Below, one piece after another: positions 1 to 7,465 of a stretch of DNA of 64,000 nt (position 1 is the first letter of the stretch; each line of letters opens with the position of its first letter). This DNA is from Trinickia fusca. GTDB lineage: Bacteria > Pseudomonadota > Gammaproteobacteria > Burkholderiales > Burkholderiaceae. The stretch is from positions 62,001 through 126,000 of the forward strand of contig NZ_RBZV01000012.1 of assembly GCF_003628145.1 (NCBI RefSeq), read 5' to 3'. Below the pieces are notes generated by a model that was not told where the DNA came from, did no database searches, and saw nothing but the letters and a program-made list of their open reading frames with translations. The translations under genes and the position numbers were made by a program.

Positions 1-713
1 CGAATGCGCCGGAAGTGCGGAGCCAAATGCTGGCCTACCTGGACGAGAACCCGCACGAGGCGCAGGCGCTGATCTGGACGTTGCGGCTGGATGAAACGCC
101 GATTTATGCCATCGCCCCAGGGGGCGCCTACGCCAGCCAAGTGTACGAGCGGCTGCGCGCCTACCTTGCGGAACACGTCGCCGGTCGTGCCGAACTGGTG
201 TCGGTGCCGGGATACATCGCCGGGACGGTGCGCCTCATGTCTGGGCAAACCGTGCCGCTACTGGTGCCGGCTTTGCGCGGCATGTATTGCTGGTCCACCG
301 CTCAGGTGCTCGAGCAGGCAATGGGCGGGCGTCCCGCCGATGGCGAGCGCGCCGCGGAATACGACAGGCGGGCCAAGGCGCTGCGCAACTATCTGGACCG
401 CATCTACTATGCCCAACGCAATCTCGGCGACACGCCGGAGCACCGTGCGCTGAACTTCTCCGCCACGAATGCGTTTCAGGCGGCCGAGATCATGAGCATG
501 GCAGCCCACGGCGACGCGCAGGTGGAGCTCAGCACGATCAGTGTCAGCAAGAGCCCGATCTGTCGCCCTGATTCGGACTGCTATGACGTGCAGCTGTGCT
601 TCTTCAATCCCGATAACACCAACATGGCAGACCGCGTCTACCGCTTCACGGTCGACGTGAGCGATGTCATTCCGGTGAGCATTGGCCAGGTTCGCTCCTG
701 GTCGCAACGCTAA
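1..713 (+). CDS. PatG/PatA-type cyanobactin-maturation protein, C-terminal part (5' end outside window)
   Basis: The reading frame is already open at base 3, so only the C-terminal part (about 236 residues) is visible; a GTG at 15 is unlikely to be the true start. The sequence fits the PatG C-terminal domain as I remember it: ETPIYAIAPGGAYA near the start, VPGYIAGTVRLMSGQTVP, RGMYCW in the middle, then RALNFSATNAFQ, SPICRPDSDCYDV and the ending YRFTVDVSDVIPVSIG. In cyanobactin pathways this domain follows the subtilisin-like (S8) protease domain of PatA/PatG, which removes the leader and macrocyclises precursor peptides. The protease domain would lie left of the window and cannot be confirmed. 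Four small cysteine-rich ORFs follow on the same strand, which supports a peptide-maturation role. Family call fairly sure; substrate is inference. Confidence 0.75.
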   Translation, partial: NAPEVRSQMLAYLDENPHEAQALIWTLRLDETPIYAIAPGGAYASQVYERLRAYLAEHVAGRAELVSVPGYIAGTVRLMSGQTVPLLVPALRGMYCWSTAQVLEQAMGGRPADGERAAEYDRRAKALRNYLDRIYYAQRNLGDTPEHRALNFSATNAFQAAEIMSMAAHGDAQVELSTISVSKSPICRPDSDCYDVQLCFFNPDNTNMADRVYRFTVDVSDVIPVSIGQVRSWSQR

Positions 714-746
714 CTTGGTCCGTCATTCCCACCGAAGGAGCGAGCC

Positions 747-944
747 ATGACCGCCATCCTCCCCACGCGCTGTCGCCCCCATTCCCGCCCACCGGTGGAA
801 CGGGGACGTCAAGCCGCCCAGCCCTATGCCCGTGCCGGCATCGCGCCTAGCCAGAACCTGCAGCTCTTGTGTCAGGTTTGTTGCAAGAACGGCACCGCCG
901 CTGCTTGCTCGAACGCGATACCGGGATGCGTGTGCGACCTATGA
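747..944 (+). CDS. Putative cyanobactin-like precursor peptide 1 (Cys-rich, 65 aa)
   Basis: A 65-residue ORF beginning 33 bases after the PatG-like gene, with AAGGAG-type ribosome-binding site (GAAGGAGCGAGCC before ATG). Third codon positions are G/C rich, like real genes here. The N-terminal half is Arg/Pro-rich and nearly cysteine-free (one Cys at 9); GIAPS occupies residues 31-35; the C-terminal 30 residues hold six cysteines (42, 45, 46, 54, 61, 63). This leader-plus-core layout, and the GIAPS motif that recalls the GVEPS/GLEAS protease sites of PatE, suggest a RiPP precursor. No similarity to a named family is recognised. The stop codon overlaps a possible in-frame ATG (941) of the next gene. 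Confidence 0.55.
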   Translation: MTAILPTRCRPHSRPPVERGRQAAQPYARAGIAPSQNLQLLCQVCCKNGTAAACSNAIPGCVCDL

Positions 945-973
945 CCGCGAACTCGCCATGCACCGGAGAAATC

Positions 974-1207
974 ATGATGAAGACTCCTCCCCAACACGCC
1001 CCCGTGCTACGAGCGGCAGTCTTTCCTTCGGACTGCGGCATGACGAAGGGCATCGCCTGTGGTGCCGCCGTCGCCGCCGTGGGAGTCGGCTGCGCAGTCA
1101 GCGGCGGATTAGCGTGTCTGCCTGCGTTGCGTATCGTCGCTAATGCCGGCTGCTGCGACTGCCTCATGAACGGCACGCTCGTCGAGGCATGTAAGGCCAT
1201 CTTCTAG
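974..1207 (+). CDS. Putative cyanobactin-like precursor peptide 2 (Cys-rich, 77 aa)
   Basis: A 77-residue ORF. The start at 974 is preferred because GGAG sits five bases upstream; an in-frame ATG at 941 that overlaps the stop of peptide 1 (ATGA) would add 11 residues. Residues 15-19 read AVFPS and the first cysteine follows at once (21). Further cysteines lie at 29, 40, 48, 60, 61, 63 and 73. The middle is an Ala/Gly/Val-rich hydrophobic stretch (GAAVAAVGVG), like the glycine-rich cores of some bacteriocins. It is the second of four similar small ORFs after the PatG-like gene. Role as a modified peptide precursor is inferred from layout, not from homology. Confidence 0.55.
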   Translation: MMKTPPQHAPVLRAAVFPSDCGMTKGIACGAAVAAVGVGCAVSGGLACLPALRIVANAGCCDCLMNGTLVEACKAIF

Positions 1208-1226
1208 CCTCGTCGAAGGCGAGGCT
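1206..1226 (+). terminator. Hairpin between precursor-like ORFs 2 and 3
   Basis: AGCCTCG (1206-1212) pairs perfectly with CGAGGCT (1220-1226) around a 7-base loop, starting inside the TAG stop of peptide 2. There is no T-tract, so it is more likely an mRNA-stabilising or attenuating hairpin than a full terminator. Confidence 0.4.
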
Positions 1227-1282
1227 CGATTGCCCGGCGACGCCGTCTCCGGGATTTTCCACCCCAAGCAAGGAGCAAAACC

Positions 1283-1534
1283 ATGAACCTACCCCTGCAA
1301 AGCCGTCCGGTAGCCCGCCGCGAACGTCAGATGGGCATCCTCCCGCAGTCGGTGGCCTGTGTCCACGGCACCGTGGAAAACGGCGCCGTCTGCGTCAACC
1401 TGCCGATCATCGGCAAGAAGTGCATCGACGTCGGCCTGCATTTCGCCAACGGGCTGTCGGCATCGGTGTGCCTCGAGCGGATCTTCCCGCCGAAGGTCTG
1501 CGCCGAGGTGGCGGGCAGCCGCTTCTGCATCTGA
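1283..1534 (+). CDS. Putative cyanobactin-like precursor peptide 3 (Cys-rich, 83 aa)
   Basis: An 83-residue ORF with a strong AAGGAG (1270-1275) eight bases or so before ATG. The N-terminus is Arg-rich and cysteine-free (VARRERQM), followed by GILPQS at residues 18-23. Seven of the remaining 60 residues are cysteines: 26, 37, 47, 63, 73 and 82 plus conserved small/hydrophobic surroundings (NGAVCVNL, SASVCLER), with Cys-Ile as the last two residues. The GI-x-P-(Q)-S element matches peptides 1 and 4. No known family is recognised; proposed as a RiPP precursor on layout, motif and position. Confidence 0.55.
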   Translation: MNLPLQSRPVARRERQMGILPQSVACVHGTVENGAVCVNLPIIGKKCIDVGLHFANGLSASVCLERIFPPKVCAEVAGSRFCI

Positions 1535-1556
1535 GTCCACATAAGGAGCCAGTCTC

Positions 1557-1799
1557 ATGAGCGTCAATAACCAAGCCCCACCGGTGCGCCGCCATCGATT
1601 CGACCATGCGTTGAGGGCGCCGCTGCATGCTGGCGGCATCCAGCCCTCGGTATGCACGGCAGCCGACAACAACGCCGTCGGTCAGTGCTTCGACCAGCAC
1701 GGCGCCGTGCCGGGCCGCTTCAACTGCGCAGCCTGTTGCGCCTTGCGCGGTGCAACAGGCTGGCATAACCCGGCCAATGGTGTCGTCGTGGCCTGCTAA
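1557..1799 (+). CDS. Putative cyanobactin-like precursor peptide 4 (Cys-rich, 80 aa)
   Basis: An 80-residue ORF with ribosome-binding site AAGGAG (about 1541-1546), 22 bases after peptide 3. The N-terminal 26 residues are Arg/His/Pro-rich and lack cysteine (VRRHRFDHALRAPLHAG); GIQPS spans 27-31, then Val-Cys (33). Cysteines follow at 44, 57, 60, 61 and 80, the last being the final residue. Peptides 3 and 4 align around the motif: GI-x-P-(Q)-S-V-(A)-C. Proposed precursor peptide; the core length (about 49 residues) is far longer than classic cyanobactin cores. Confidence 0.55.
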   Translation: MSVNNQAPPVRRHRFDHALRAPLHAGGIQPSVCTAADNNAVGQCFDQHGAVPGRFNCAACCALRGATGWHNPANGVVVAC

Positions 1800-1813
1800 C
1801 CGCAGAGGCCTCC

Positions 1814-1836
1814 GGGACGGACGATGTGTCCGTCCC
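1814..1836 (+). terminator. Perfect 9-bp hairpin after the precursor-like ORFs
   Basis: GGGACGGAC (1814-1822) pairs with GTCCGTCCC (1828-1836) around loop GATGT. Only TT follows, so termination would be weak or factor-assisted. It separates the four small ORFs from the fifth one at 1888. Confidence 0.5.
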
Positions 1837-1887
1837 TTACGTCCTGCACGTGCGCGCGGCATAGGCTCACTACTACGGAGATAACCG

Positions 1888-2301
1888 ATGGCTTCGCACT
1901 ACGAAATTCCTGGGTCGCGGTCGACGGACTCGACGCCCTCTGCTGGTTCAAGGCCATGCACGACGCGCGCTACGCGCAAGGGCGGGCGCCGCGCCCTGCC
2001 CGGCAGATGGTGCGGATACCTGGCCGCCCTATGGGCCGCATCGGCATTGGCACAGAGCGGCCAAGCGCCGCAGACCGACAGCGCCCAAGCGCCGCAACCC
2101 ACCAACAACTGGCTCGTTCAATCGATCGTGCAACGCGCGCAGGAGACGCCGGCCAGCGGCACGATGCCCGCGCAGACGAGCGTTGCCAGCAGCACCGGGG
2201 CGACCTGCACCTGCCCGCCGGCCACTACTTCACAGCCAGCAGCCCCTTCATCTGCGCCGCAATATCGGTCAGCGCCAACTGGCTATGCACCTGATCGATG
2301 A
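1888..2301 (+). pseudogene. Small secreted-type ORF, apparently frameshifted and truncated next to hrcT
   Basis: ATG at 1888 has a good ribosome-binding site (CGGAG seven bases upstream). The open frame runs to 2301, overlapping the 3' end of hrcT by 77 bases. GC-rich third positions favour the neighbouring frame from about 1900 to 1990 (giving SWVAVDGLDALCWFKAMHDA) and this frame from about 2000 to 2223 (CGYLAALWAASALAQSGQ, then TNNWLVQSIVQRAQE and a TCTCPPATT segment). After 2223 the coding signal switches abruptly to hrcT on the other strand. I read this as a gene disturbed by compensating frameshifts (or base-call errors) whose 3' end was lost at the junction with the secretion cluster. 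Function unknown. Confidence 0.35.
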
Positions 2302-3031
2302 CGACGCCGATCAGCAGCGCGACGAGCAACACCGACAGCGCCCCCTTGATCGCATGCGCGAGCGAATTCACGTCGATACGCTGAGCCGCCTTGCTGATGA
2401 TGCCGAAACCGAGATCGACCAGCACCAGGATCATCACGAGCGGCGCCATCAACTTGGCCGTCGTCTGCATCATCGTGTCGGTTTCGCGCATCACGAACGT
2501 CTCGAGCACGTTGCCGGGAATCGGTGTCACGCTCGCGAGCGGCCACCAGTGATACGACTCGTAGATCGCCGACAACAGCGTGCTCATACCGCCGAGCAAC
2601 CAGAACGCCGCCGTCACGCATTGCAGCAGCAGCGTCGACGTCAGCGATGTCTGCTGGCCGCTCATCGGATTCGTCAGCTGCACGTTGTTGTAACCGGCGA
2701 CGTCGTCGATGTATTGGCCGACGCTATCGGCCGTCCAGAAGATCGTCGAAGCCGCATAGCCGATCACCAGTCCGATCACCGCCTCCTTCACGCCGACCTC
2801 GAACAGAAAGAAGCCGTGCAGTTGCGGCAGCAGCGCCTGCTGCCCGTAGGCCACGACGCTGCTCCATAACAACGCGAGACCATTGCGTACCGGCCCGCGA
2901 ATCAGATTCTGGTCCGTCGGCGGCAGGACGATCATGACCGTCAGCAGACGCACGCTGCACAGGCCAAACAAGATCGCCATCTGCTCGAGCGACGCTGCCC
3001 ACTGCTCCAAGCCCAAATCGCCGCCGCTCAT
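2225..3031 (-). CDS. hrcT: Type III secretion export-apparatus protein SctT (HrcT)
   Basis: A 268-residue polytopic membrane protein of the SctT/HrcT/SpaR/FliR family, one of the inner-membrane export-gate proteins (SctRST). Hydrophobic helices are visible throughout, with the typical stretch LTNPMSGQQTSLTSTLLLQC in mid-protein and a C-terminal GALSVLLVALLIGVVID segment. Length matches the family. Its ATG overlaps the stop of hrpB7 by ATGA, and it is the last gene of the leftward hrpB1-to-hrcT operon, as in Ralstonia and Xanthomonas. In those genera hrcC usually follows; here a PatG/peptide locus follows instead. Confidence 0.95.
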   Translation of the reverse strand: MSGGDLGLEQWAASLEQMAILFGLCSVRLLTVMIVLPPTDQNLIRGPVRNGLALLWSSVVAYGQQALLPQLHGFFLFEVGVKEAVIGLVIGYAASTIFWTADSVGQYIDDVAGYNNVQLTNPMSGQQTSLTSTLLLQCVTAAFWLLGGMSTLLSAIYESYHWWPLASVTPIPGNVLETFVMRETDTMMQTTAKLMAPLVMILVLVDLGFGIISKAAQRIDVNSLAHAIKGALSVLLVALLIGVVIDQVHSQLALTDIAAQMKGLLAVK

Positions 3032-3591
3032 CGCCCGCCCCCCGTTGCCCCACTTGCCCGGCCCCGTGTGACCGCCCCCTCTCCCGCGGACGCGTCACGG
3101 CGCGCCCTCAGTGCCCGCGCGGCCATGCTCTCCTCGACTTCCTCGTCCTGCGCGTCTTCCACGCTTTGCGCGGCTGCCAGCTTGAGTTTCTCGATGCGTC
3201 GCGCGTAGACGTCGATCTGCCCATCGTTGCGCAGAATCTGCCGGCTCGTCTCGGCCATCTCCGTGTTGTGCTGTTGCTCGGCCTTGCGCGCTTTCGTCCA
3301 CTCTGCCTCGGCGGCTGTCTTGCGCTCGGCCACGACGGTGCGGTACTCGCTGCAATGCGTGAACTGGGGAATGCTCATCGGCGAACGGCTCGTGAGCATC
3401 GACGTCAAACGCTGGTCGTACTCGGCAAGCTGCGCAACCTCTTCGTCGAACATGACCTTCCTTTCCTGCTCGGCAGCCACCAACGCCGCATGCGCAGCGC
3501 GCTGCTTCGCGAGCGTCTCGCGCAATGTCTCGCCCAGACGCCGCTTGCGCTTGAGCATGACGCCGAACGCGGCAACTCGTCGATCCTTCAT
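3028..3591 (-). CDS. hrpB7: Type III secretion stalk protein HrpB7 (SctO-like)
   Basis: A 187-residue, charged, almost entirely helical protein with heptad-like coiled-coil sequence from about residue 15 to 150 (KRKRRLGETLRETLAKQ, ERKTAAEAEWTKARKAEQQ). It occupies the place of HrpB7, the SctO/FliJ-like stalk that links the ATPase ring to the export gate, between hrcN and hrcT. The C-terminal 30 residues are Arg/Gly-rich and probably disordered. Identification rests on position, size and coiled-coil character since SctO proteins are poorly conserved. It begins 11 bases after hrcN. Confidence 0.85.
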   Translation of the reverse strand: MKDRRVAAFGVMLKRKRRLGETLRETLAKQRAAHAALVAAEQERKVMFDEEVAQLAEYDQRLTSMLTSRSPMSIPQFTHCSEYRTVVAERKTAAEAEWTKARKAEQQHNTEMAETSRQILRNDGQIDVYARRIEKLKLAAAQSVEDAQDEEVEESMAARALRARRDASAGEGAVTRGRASGATGGGR

Positions 3592-3602
3592 CGCATCGAT
3601 CC

Positions 3603-4970
3603 TCAGCCACGCAAACGGGCGAGCGCTTCAAACGTATCGTCCGCTGAGACGAACTCGTCCGTGCGCTGGTTCAGAAACGCGCGGATCGCCTCGATCTTCG
3701 CGACCGCCTCGTCGGCCAGCGGATCGCTGCCTTCCTTGTATTCACCCACTTGCAGCAAGGTTTCGATTTCCCTGTACTTGGCCATCAAGCGCCGCACGTG
3801 GCCGGCACGGTCCATGTGCTCGCGCGACGTCACCTGCGGCATCACCCGCGACAGGCTGCCGAGCACATCGATGGCCGGATACTGGTTACGTGCGGCAATC
3901 TCGCGCGAAAGGATCATGTGGCCGTCGAGAATGCCGCGCACTTCCTCGGCGATCGGGTCGCCGCCCGATTCGTCTTCGGCCAGCACCGTATAGAGCGCCG
4001 TGATCGAGCCGTGCTCGGACAAACCCGCGCGTTCGAGCAACTTCGGCAGCTCGGCGAAGATCGAAGGCGGAAAGCCACGCCGAGTCGGCGGTTCGCCCGC
4101 TGCAAGGCCGATCTCGCGCTGTGCACGGGCAAAGCGCGTCAGCGAGTCCATCATCAGCAACACGCTCATGCCGCGATCGCGAAAGTACTCGGAGACGGCC
4201 GTCGCCACATAAGCCGCCTTTGCGCGTTCGATCGACGAGCGGTCCGACGTCGCGCAGACCACGACCGAACGCGCCATACCGTCGGGTCCGAGAATCTGTT
4301 CGACGAACTCGCGCACTTCGCGGCCGCGCTCGCCGATCAGTGCGATCACATTGATGTCGCAGCGCGCGCCGCGTGCGAACATGCCCATCAGCGTACTCTT
4401 GCCGGCACCGGCCGGCGCGAAGATGCCCATACGCTGTCCTTCGCCGAGCGTCATCAGGCCGTCGACGATGCGGACCCCTGTCGGCAGGTTCTTCTCGAGC
4501 AGCGGCCGGCTCATCGGGCTCGGCGGATCGGCGAAGATCGGCCGGTACTCGGTGCAGGCCAGCGGACCGCGTTCGTCGATCGGCAGGCCGAGGCTATCGA
4601 TGACACGCCCGAGCAAGCCATCGCCGACCGGCACCGACAGCGGCCGCTTCAAGCCGATCACTTGCGTCTCGCGCGAGATGTCGGCGAGGCGGCCGAACGG
4701 CGAGAGGATCGCAATGTCACGCGAGAAGCCGACCACCTCCGCGTTTTGCATCAGCTCGCCCGTCGGCGTGCGCAGCTCGCACAGCTCGCCGAGCCGCACG
4801 TCGAGCCCCGTTACGCGCACGAGCGTGCCGATCACTTCGAGCACCTTGCCGCGCGTTTCCACCGGACGTTGCGCACGCAGTTCGCGTTCGATCGACGCGG
4901 TGAAGCCTTGCAGTTCATCGAGTGCGGACGGCCAGGCGTCCATTTGCGTTTGCATCGCCGTCTCCGTCAT
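3603..4970 (-). CDS. hrcN: Type III secretion ATPase SctN (HrcN)
   Basis: A 455-residue hexameric F1-type ATPase that unfolds and releases chaperone-bound substrates at the base of the injectisome. Walker A APAGAGKST lies at about 185-193 (Lys191); the Walker B region VLLMMDSLTRFA is at about 270-281 with Asp275; the signature SGGDPIAEEVRGILDGH also fits. Length is normal. The start overlaps the sctL stop by ATGA, and hrpB7 follows by 11 bases, so it is cotranscribed with the leftward hrp operon. Confidence 0.97.
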   Translation of the reverse strand: MTETAMQTQMDAWPSALDELQGFTASIERELRAQRPVETRGKVLEVIGTLVRVTGLDVRLGELCELRTPTGELMQNAEVVGFSRDIAILSPFGRLADISRETQVIGLKRPLSVPVGDGLLGRVIDSLGLPIDERGPLACTEYRPIFADPPSPMSRPLLEKNLPTGVRIVDGLMTLGEGQRMGIFAPAGAGKSTLMGMFARGARCDINVIALIGERGREVREFVEQILGPDGMARSVVVCATSDRSSIERAKAAYVATAVSEYFRDRGMSVLLMMDSLTRFARAQREIGLAAGEPPTRRGFPPSIFAELPKLLERAGLSEHGSITALYTVLAEDESGGDPIAEEVRGILDGHMILSREIAARNQYPAIDVLGSLSRVMPQVTSREHMDRAGHVRRLMAKYREIETLLQVGEYKEGSDPLADEAVAKIEAIRAFLNQRTDEFVSADDTFEALARLRG

Positions 4971-5926
4971 GGCGTGTTCTCTTGCAGATCGAGTGCGAGA
5001 TCGAGCTCGCCTTCCTGCACGTCCTCTTCGTTGTCGGATAACAGATCAGCGTCGACGTCGACGTACGCAGCATCGACAGCATCGTCGTCGACAAAATCGG
5101 CATCAGCGGCATCGACGACATCCGCTGCTTCGGTCTCGTCATCGGCGAATGCAGACGGGTCGAGGTCGTGGCCGTCCTCTGTGTTCGGCTCCGCCTGCTC
5201 TACCTCGCGGGCCAGCGCACGCTCCACTGCTGCACGCATCGCGGCAAGCTGCGTCGACAAGCTCGCATCAACCATGCCCAGATCCGATTCGCAGATGCAG
5301 GCGCCGACGCCAAGCTCGCGATCGGCCATGACGCTGACCGGCACCGCACGCCCACGCTCGCGCCACTCTGTGGCAAAGCGAGCAAATTCGCGCGAGGCCG
5401 CTTCGTAATCGTCGGGATGCACGCGCACCTTTAGATAGCTGCATCCGTCGGCAATGCGGTCGAGCGCGGCACTGGAGCGTGCGAACAAAGCGCTGGTATC
5501 TTCGCTGCGCACGATCTGCTCGACGGCGACGACGACGAGCTCTGCAAGCCGCTCACGCAACAGCGTCTGCATGTCGCGCTGCTCGGCACCATGCTCGGCG
5601 ACGCGCGCATACCAATCGGCAAGCGCCTGTGCCTTGCCGTCGTCATAGCCACGCCGCTCGGCACTCTCGTACTCCTCCTGCGCCTGTTCGAGCAATGCGA
5701 GCGCCTCTTCGTCTGCGCGTGCGGTGATGTCCTCGGCACGCTGGCGCGCATCCGCGAGGATCGCTTCGTATTCGCGCCGACACACGTCCTGCGCGTCGTC
5801 GAGTGCGACGACGGTCGCGAACGCCTCGCGGCGCAAGATGCCCGAGTCCTCTTCGACGCCGATGCCGCCGAGCGTCTCGGCGTCTCTGCTCAATTCGACG
5901 TTGGGATGTCGCAACCAAATGACCAT
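4967..5926 (-). CDS. hrpB5: Type III secretion stator protein SctL (HrpB5) with long acidic tail
   Basis: A 319-residue SctL/HrpB5/FliH-type ATPase regulator. The start MVIWLRHP is typical of HrpB5. A helical region with EEYESAERRGYDDGKAQAL around residues 85-105 and a C-terminal domain (VEQIVRSEDTSALF, VRVHPDDYEAA) match the family. After about residue 240 an unusual tail follows, rich in Asp/Glu (ADADFVDDDAVDAAYVDVD); usual HrpB5 proteins end near 230-240 residues. It overlaps hrpB4 by 37 bases and hrcN by 4. Function: stator linking the ATPase to the cytoplasmic sorting platform (SctQ/SctK). Confidence 0.9.
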   Translation of the reverse strand: MVIWLRHPNVELSRDAETLGGIGVEEDSGILRREAFATVVALDDAQDVCRREYEAILADARQRAEDITARADEEALALLEQAQEEYESAERRGYDDGKAQALADWYARVAEHGAEQRDMQTLLRERLAELVVVAVEQIVRSEDTSALFARSSAALDRIADGCSYLKVRVHPDDYEAASREFARFATEWRERGRAVPVSVMADRELGVGACICESDLGMVDASLSTQLAAMRAAVERALAREVEQAEPNTEDGHDLDPSAFADDETEAADVVDAADADFVDDDAVDAAYVDVDADLLSDNEEDVQEGELDLALDLQENTP

Positions 5927-6657
5927 GCGGGCTCCGGAAACAGTTCAGGCAATCGGCTCAATACATGCGCGCTGCCGTCGGCATCGACGGCGCGCTCGCA
6001 TCGTGCGAGCCAAATCGGCACGTCTAGCTCGCGTGGCAACGCACGTCGCAGCCACTGCGCTGCCGCGTCGTTGGCGAGTACGCCGTCACGCTCGAGCAGA
6101 CAAAAACCCTCCCATTCGAGAGCGTCGTCGTCGAGCGCGTCGAGCCCAGGCATGCCGATCGCGCGGCTCAACGTGGCTACATCGGGTGCACCGGGCAACT
6201 GGGCGAGCCACCTCAAGAGCGGCGTTGCCTGCTCCCCAAGCAACGCGGCAAGGCGCGAACGGCGCATCAGGTCGACGATGCGCCTGACTTCACCACGCCG
6301 AAACACGAGTGCGCGCAAGCGCAGCAAGCGTCGTTGCCAATCGATCGGCAACGTCGCGAACGCCAGCACATTACGCGCCCAGGCATCTCGCGACGCACAC
6401 GTTTGCCATGTTGCATACGTATCGAACGCATCGACGCTCGGCAGTTCGAGCAGTTGCACGAGCGCGTTCGCGCACGCATCGTCGGCGTCACGCAACGATT
6501 CGCCGACCGTACCGTCGAGCAGCCACGCCGGCAGCCACGACGGGTGCATCCAGTCGAGGCAAGCCCGGCGATTGCCGTCGAGTTGCTCGAGCCAGGCCGC
6601 TACGCGCGCGGCGGGACTTTGCATCGTCATCTCGGCCTGCATCGCGCCTCCCGGCAA
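5890..6657 (-). CDS. hrpB4: Type III secretion protein HrpB4 (SctK-like)
   Basis: A 255-residue protein placed between hrcJ and hrpB5, the position of HrpB4, the probable SctK adaptor of the sorting platform in Hrp2 systems. Trp- and Leu-rich helices (AARVAAWLEQLDGNRRACLD, WQRRLLRLRALVFRR) and the C-terminal LPRELDVPIWLARCERAV resemble HrpB4. A start at 6642 (MQAEMTM) is possible. The 3' end overlaps sctL by 37 bases, implying translational coupling. Confidence 0.85.
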   Translation of the reverse strand: MPGGAMQAEMTMQSPAARVAAWLEQLDGNRRACLDWMHPSWLPAWLLDGTVGESLRDADDACANALVQLLELPSVDAFDTYATWQTCASRDAWARNVLAFATLPIDWQRRLLRLRALVFRRGEVRRIVDLMRRSRLAALLGEQATPLLRWLAQLPGAPDVATLSRAIGMPGLDALDDDALEWEGFCLLERDGVLANDAAAQWLRRALPRELDVPIWLARCERAVDADGSAHVLSRLPELFPEPAWSFGCDIPTSN

Positions 6658-6673
6658 AACGTGTCAACCCGCC

Positions 6674-7465
6674 TCACGCGTCGGCTGCCGCAGGCGCGCC
6701 GTCCTGGCCGCCGCGCGACTTCAGCTTGGCGAGCCACTGGCCAGCCTTGCCGTCGAGCAGCGCCTGACGCTTGAGCAGCACGAGCAACGCCGCGCCACAC
6801 ATGAAAAACGCGGTCAGCGCGACGCCTACCAGCCATCCGCCGCCTCGCGGCCCCGGCGGCTGCGCCAACTCGATCGGATCGGCGGGCACGGATGCCACGC
6901 TGACCTGGTCGTAAGTCAGTCCTTCGACGCTATGCATGACGAGATTCTTGATCTGCGGGGTAAGCGTCTCGAGATTCGCGTTGGGCCGGTACTTGATGAA
7001 CACCGACGCGGACGAAGGCTTGACGTTCGGCGCGAGCGGGTCGTTGTTCGGCAGCACGATGTGCACGCGCGCGACGACGACACCGTCGATCTTCGACAGC
7101 GTGTCCGAGAGCTCCTGGGACACGCCGTAGATGAAGCGCACCCGTTCCTCGGTAGGCGTCGAGACGAGGCCATCCTTCTTGAACAACGCGCCGAGGTCGT
7201 CGTACTTGTGCTCCGGCAGGCCACGCGAACGCAGCACCTGCATCGCGCGAACCATCTGCTTGTCGTCGACCTCGACCGACCAGGTCTTGCCACCGTCGGC
7301 GGTGGTCTTCTGTGAATCGACGCCATCCTCGAGCAACGCTACATCGATCTCGTTCGCATCACGCTCGGACAGGTTGCCGTACAGCTCCTTGTGGCAACCC
7401 GTAAGCAGCAGCACGAGCGTCATGCAAGCCAGCGAAGCAGCCCGCCTGCGCCAAGCTCTCATCAT
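6674..7465 (-). CDS. hrcJ: Type III secretion inner MS-ring lipoprotein SctJ (HrcJ)
   Basis: A 263-residue lipoprotein of the SctJ/YscJ/FliF family. Signal peptide ends in the lipobox LLTGC (Cys24). The mature part begins [20 protein letters not shown], the family hallmark, followed by the second ring domain ([29 protein letters not shown]) and a C-terminal transmembrane segment ([21 protein letters not shown]) with a cytoplasmic tail. The start is set by ATGA overlap with the hrpB2 stop; two ATG codons are adjacent (7465 and 7462). Forms the inner-membrane ring with SctD. Confidence 0.96.
   Translation of the reverse strand: MMRAWRRRAASLACMTLVLLLTGCHKELYGNLSERDANEIDVALLEDGVDSQKTTADGGKTWSVEVDDKQMVRAMQVLRSRGLPEHKYDDLGALFKKDGLVSTPTEERVRFIYGVSQELSDTLSKIDGVVVARVHIVLPNNDPLAPNVKPSSASVFIKYRPNANLETLTPQIKNLVMHSVEGLTYDQVSVASVPADPIELAQPPGPRGGGWLVGVALTAFFMCGAALLVLLKRQALLDGKAGQWLAKLKSRGGQDGAPAAADA

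Noticed and set aside
2225-3031. First impression that the T3SS lacks a secretin because hrcC is missing after hrcT
   Set aside because: A full hrcC with secretin signature was found at 35165-36985.
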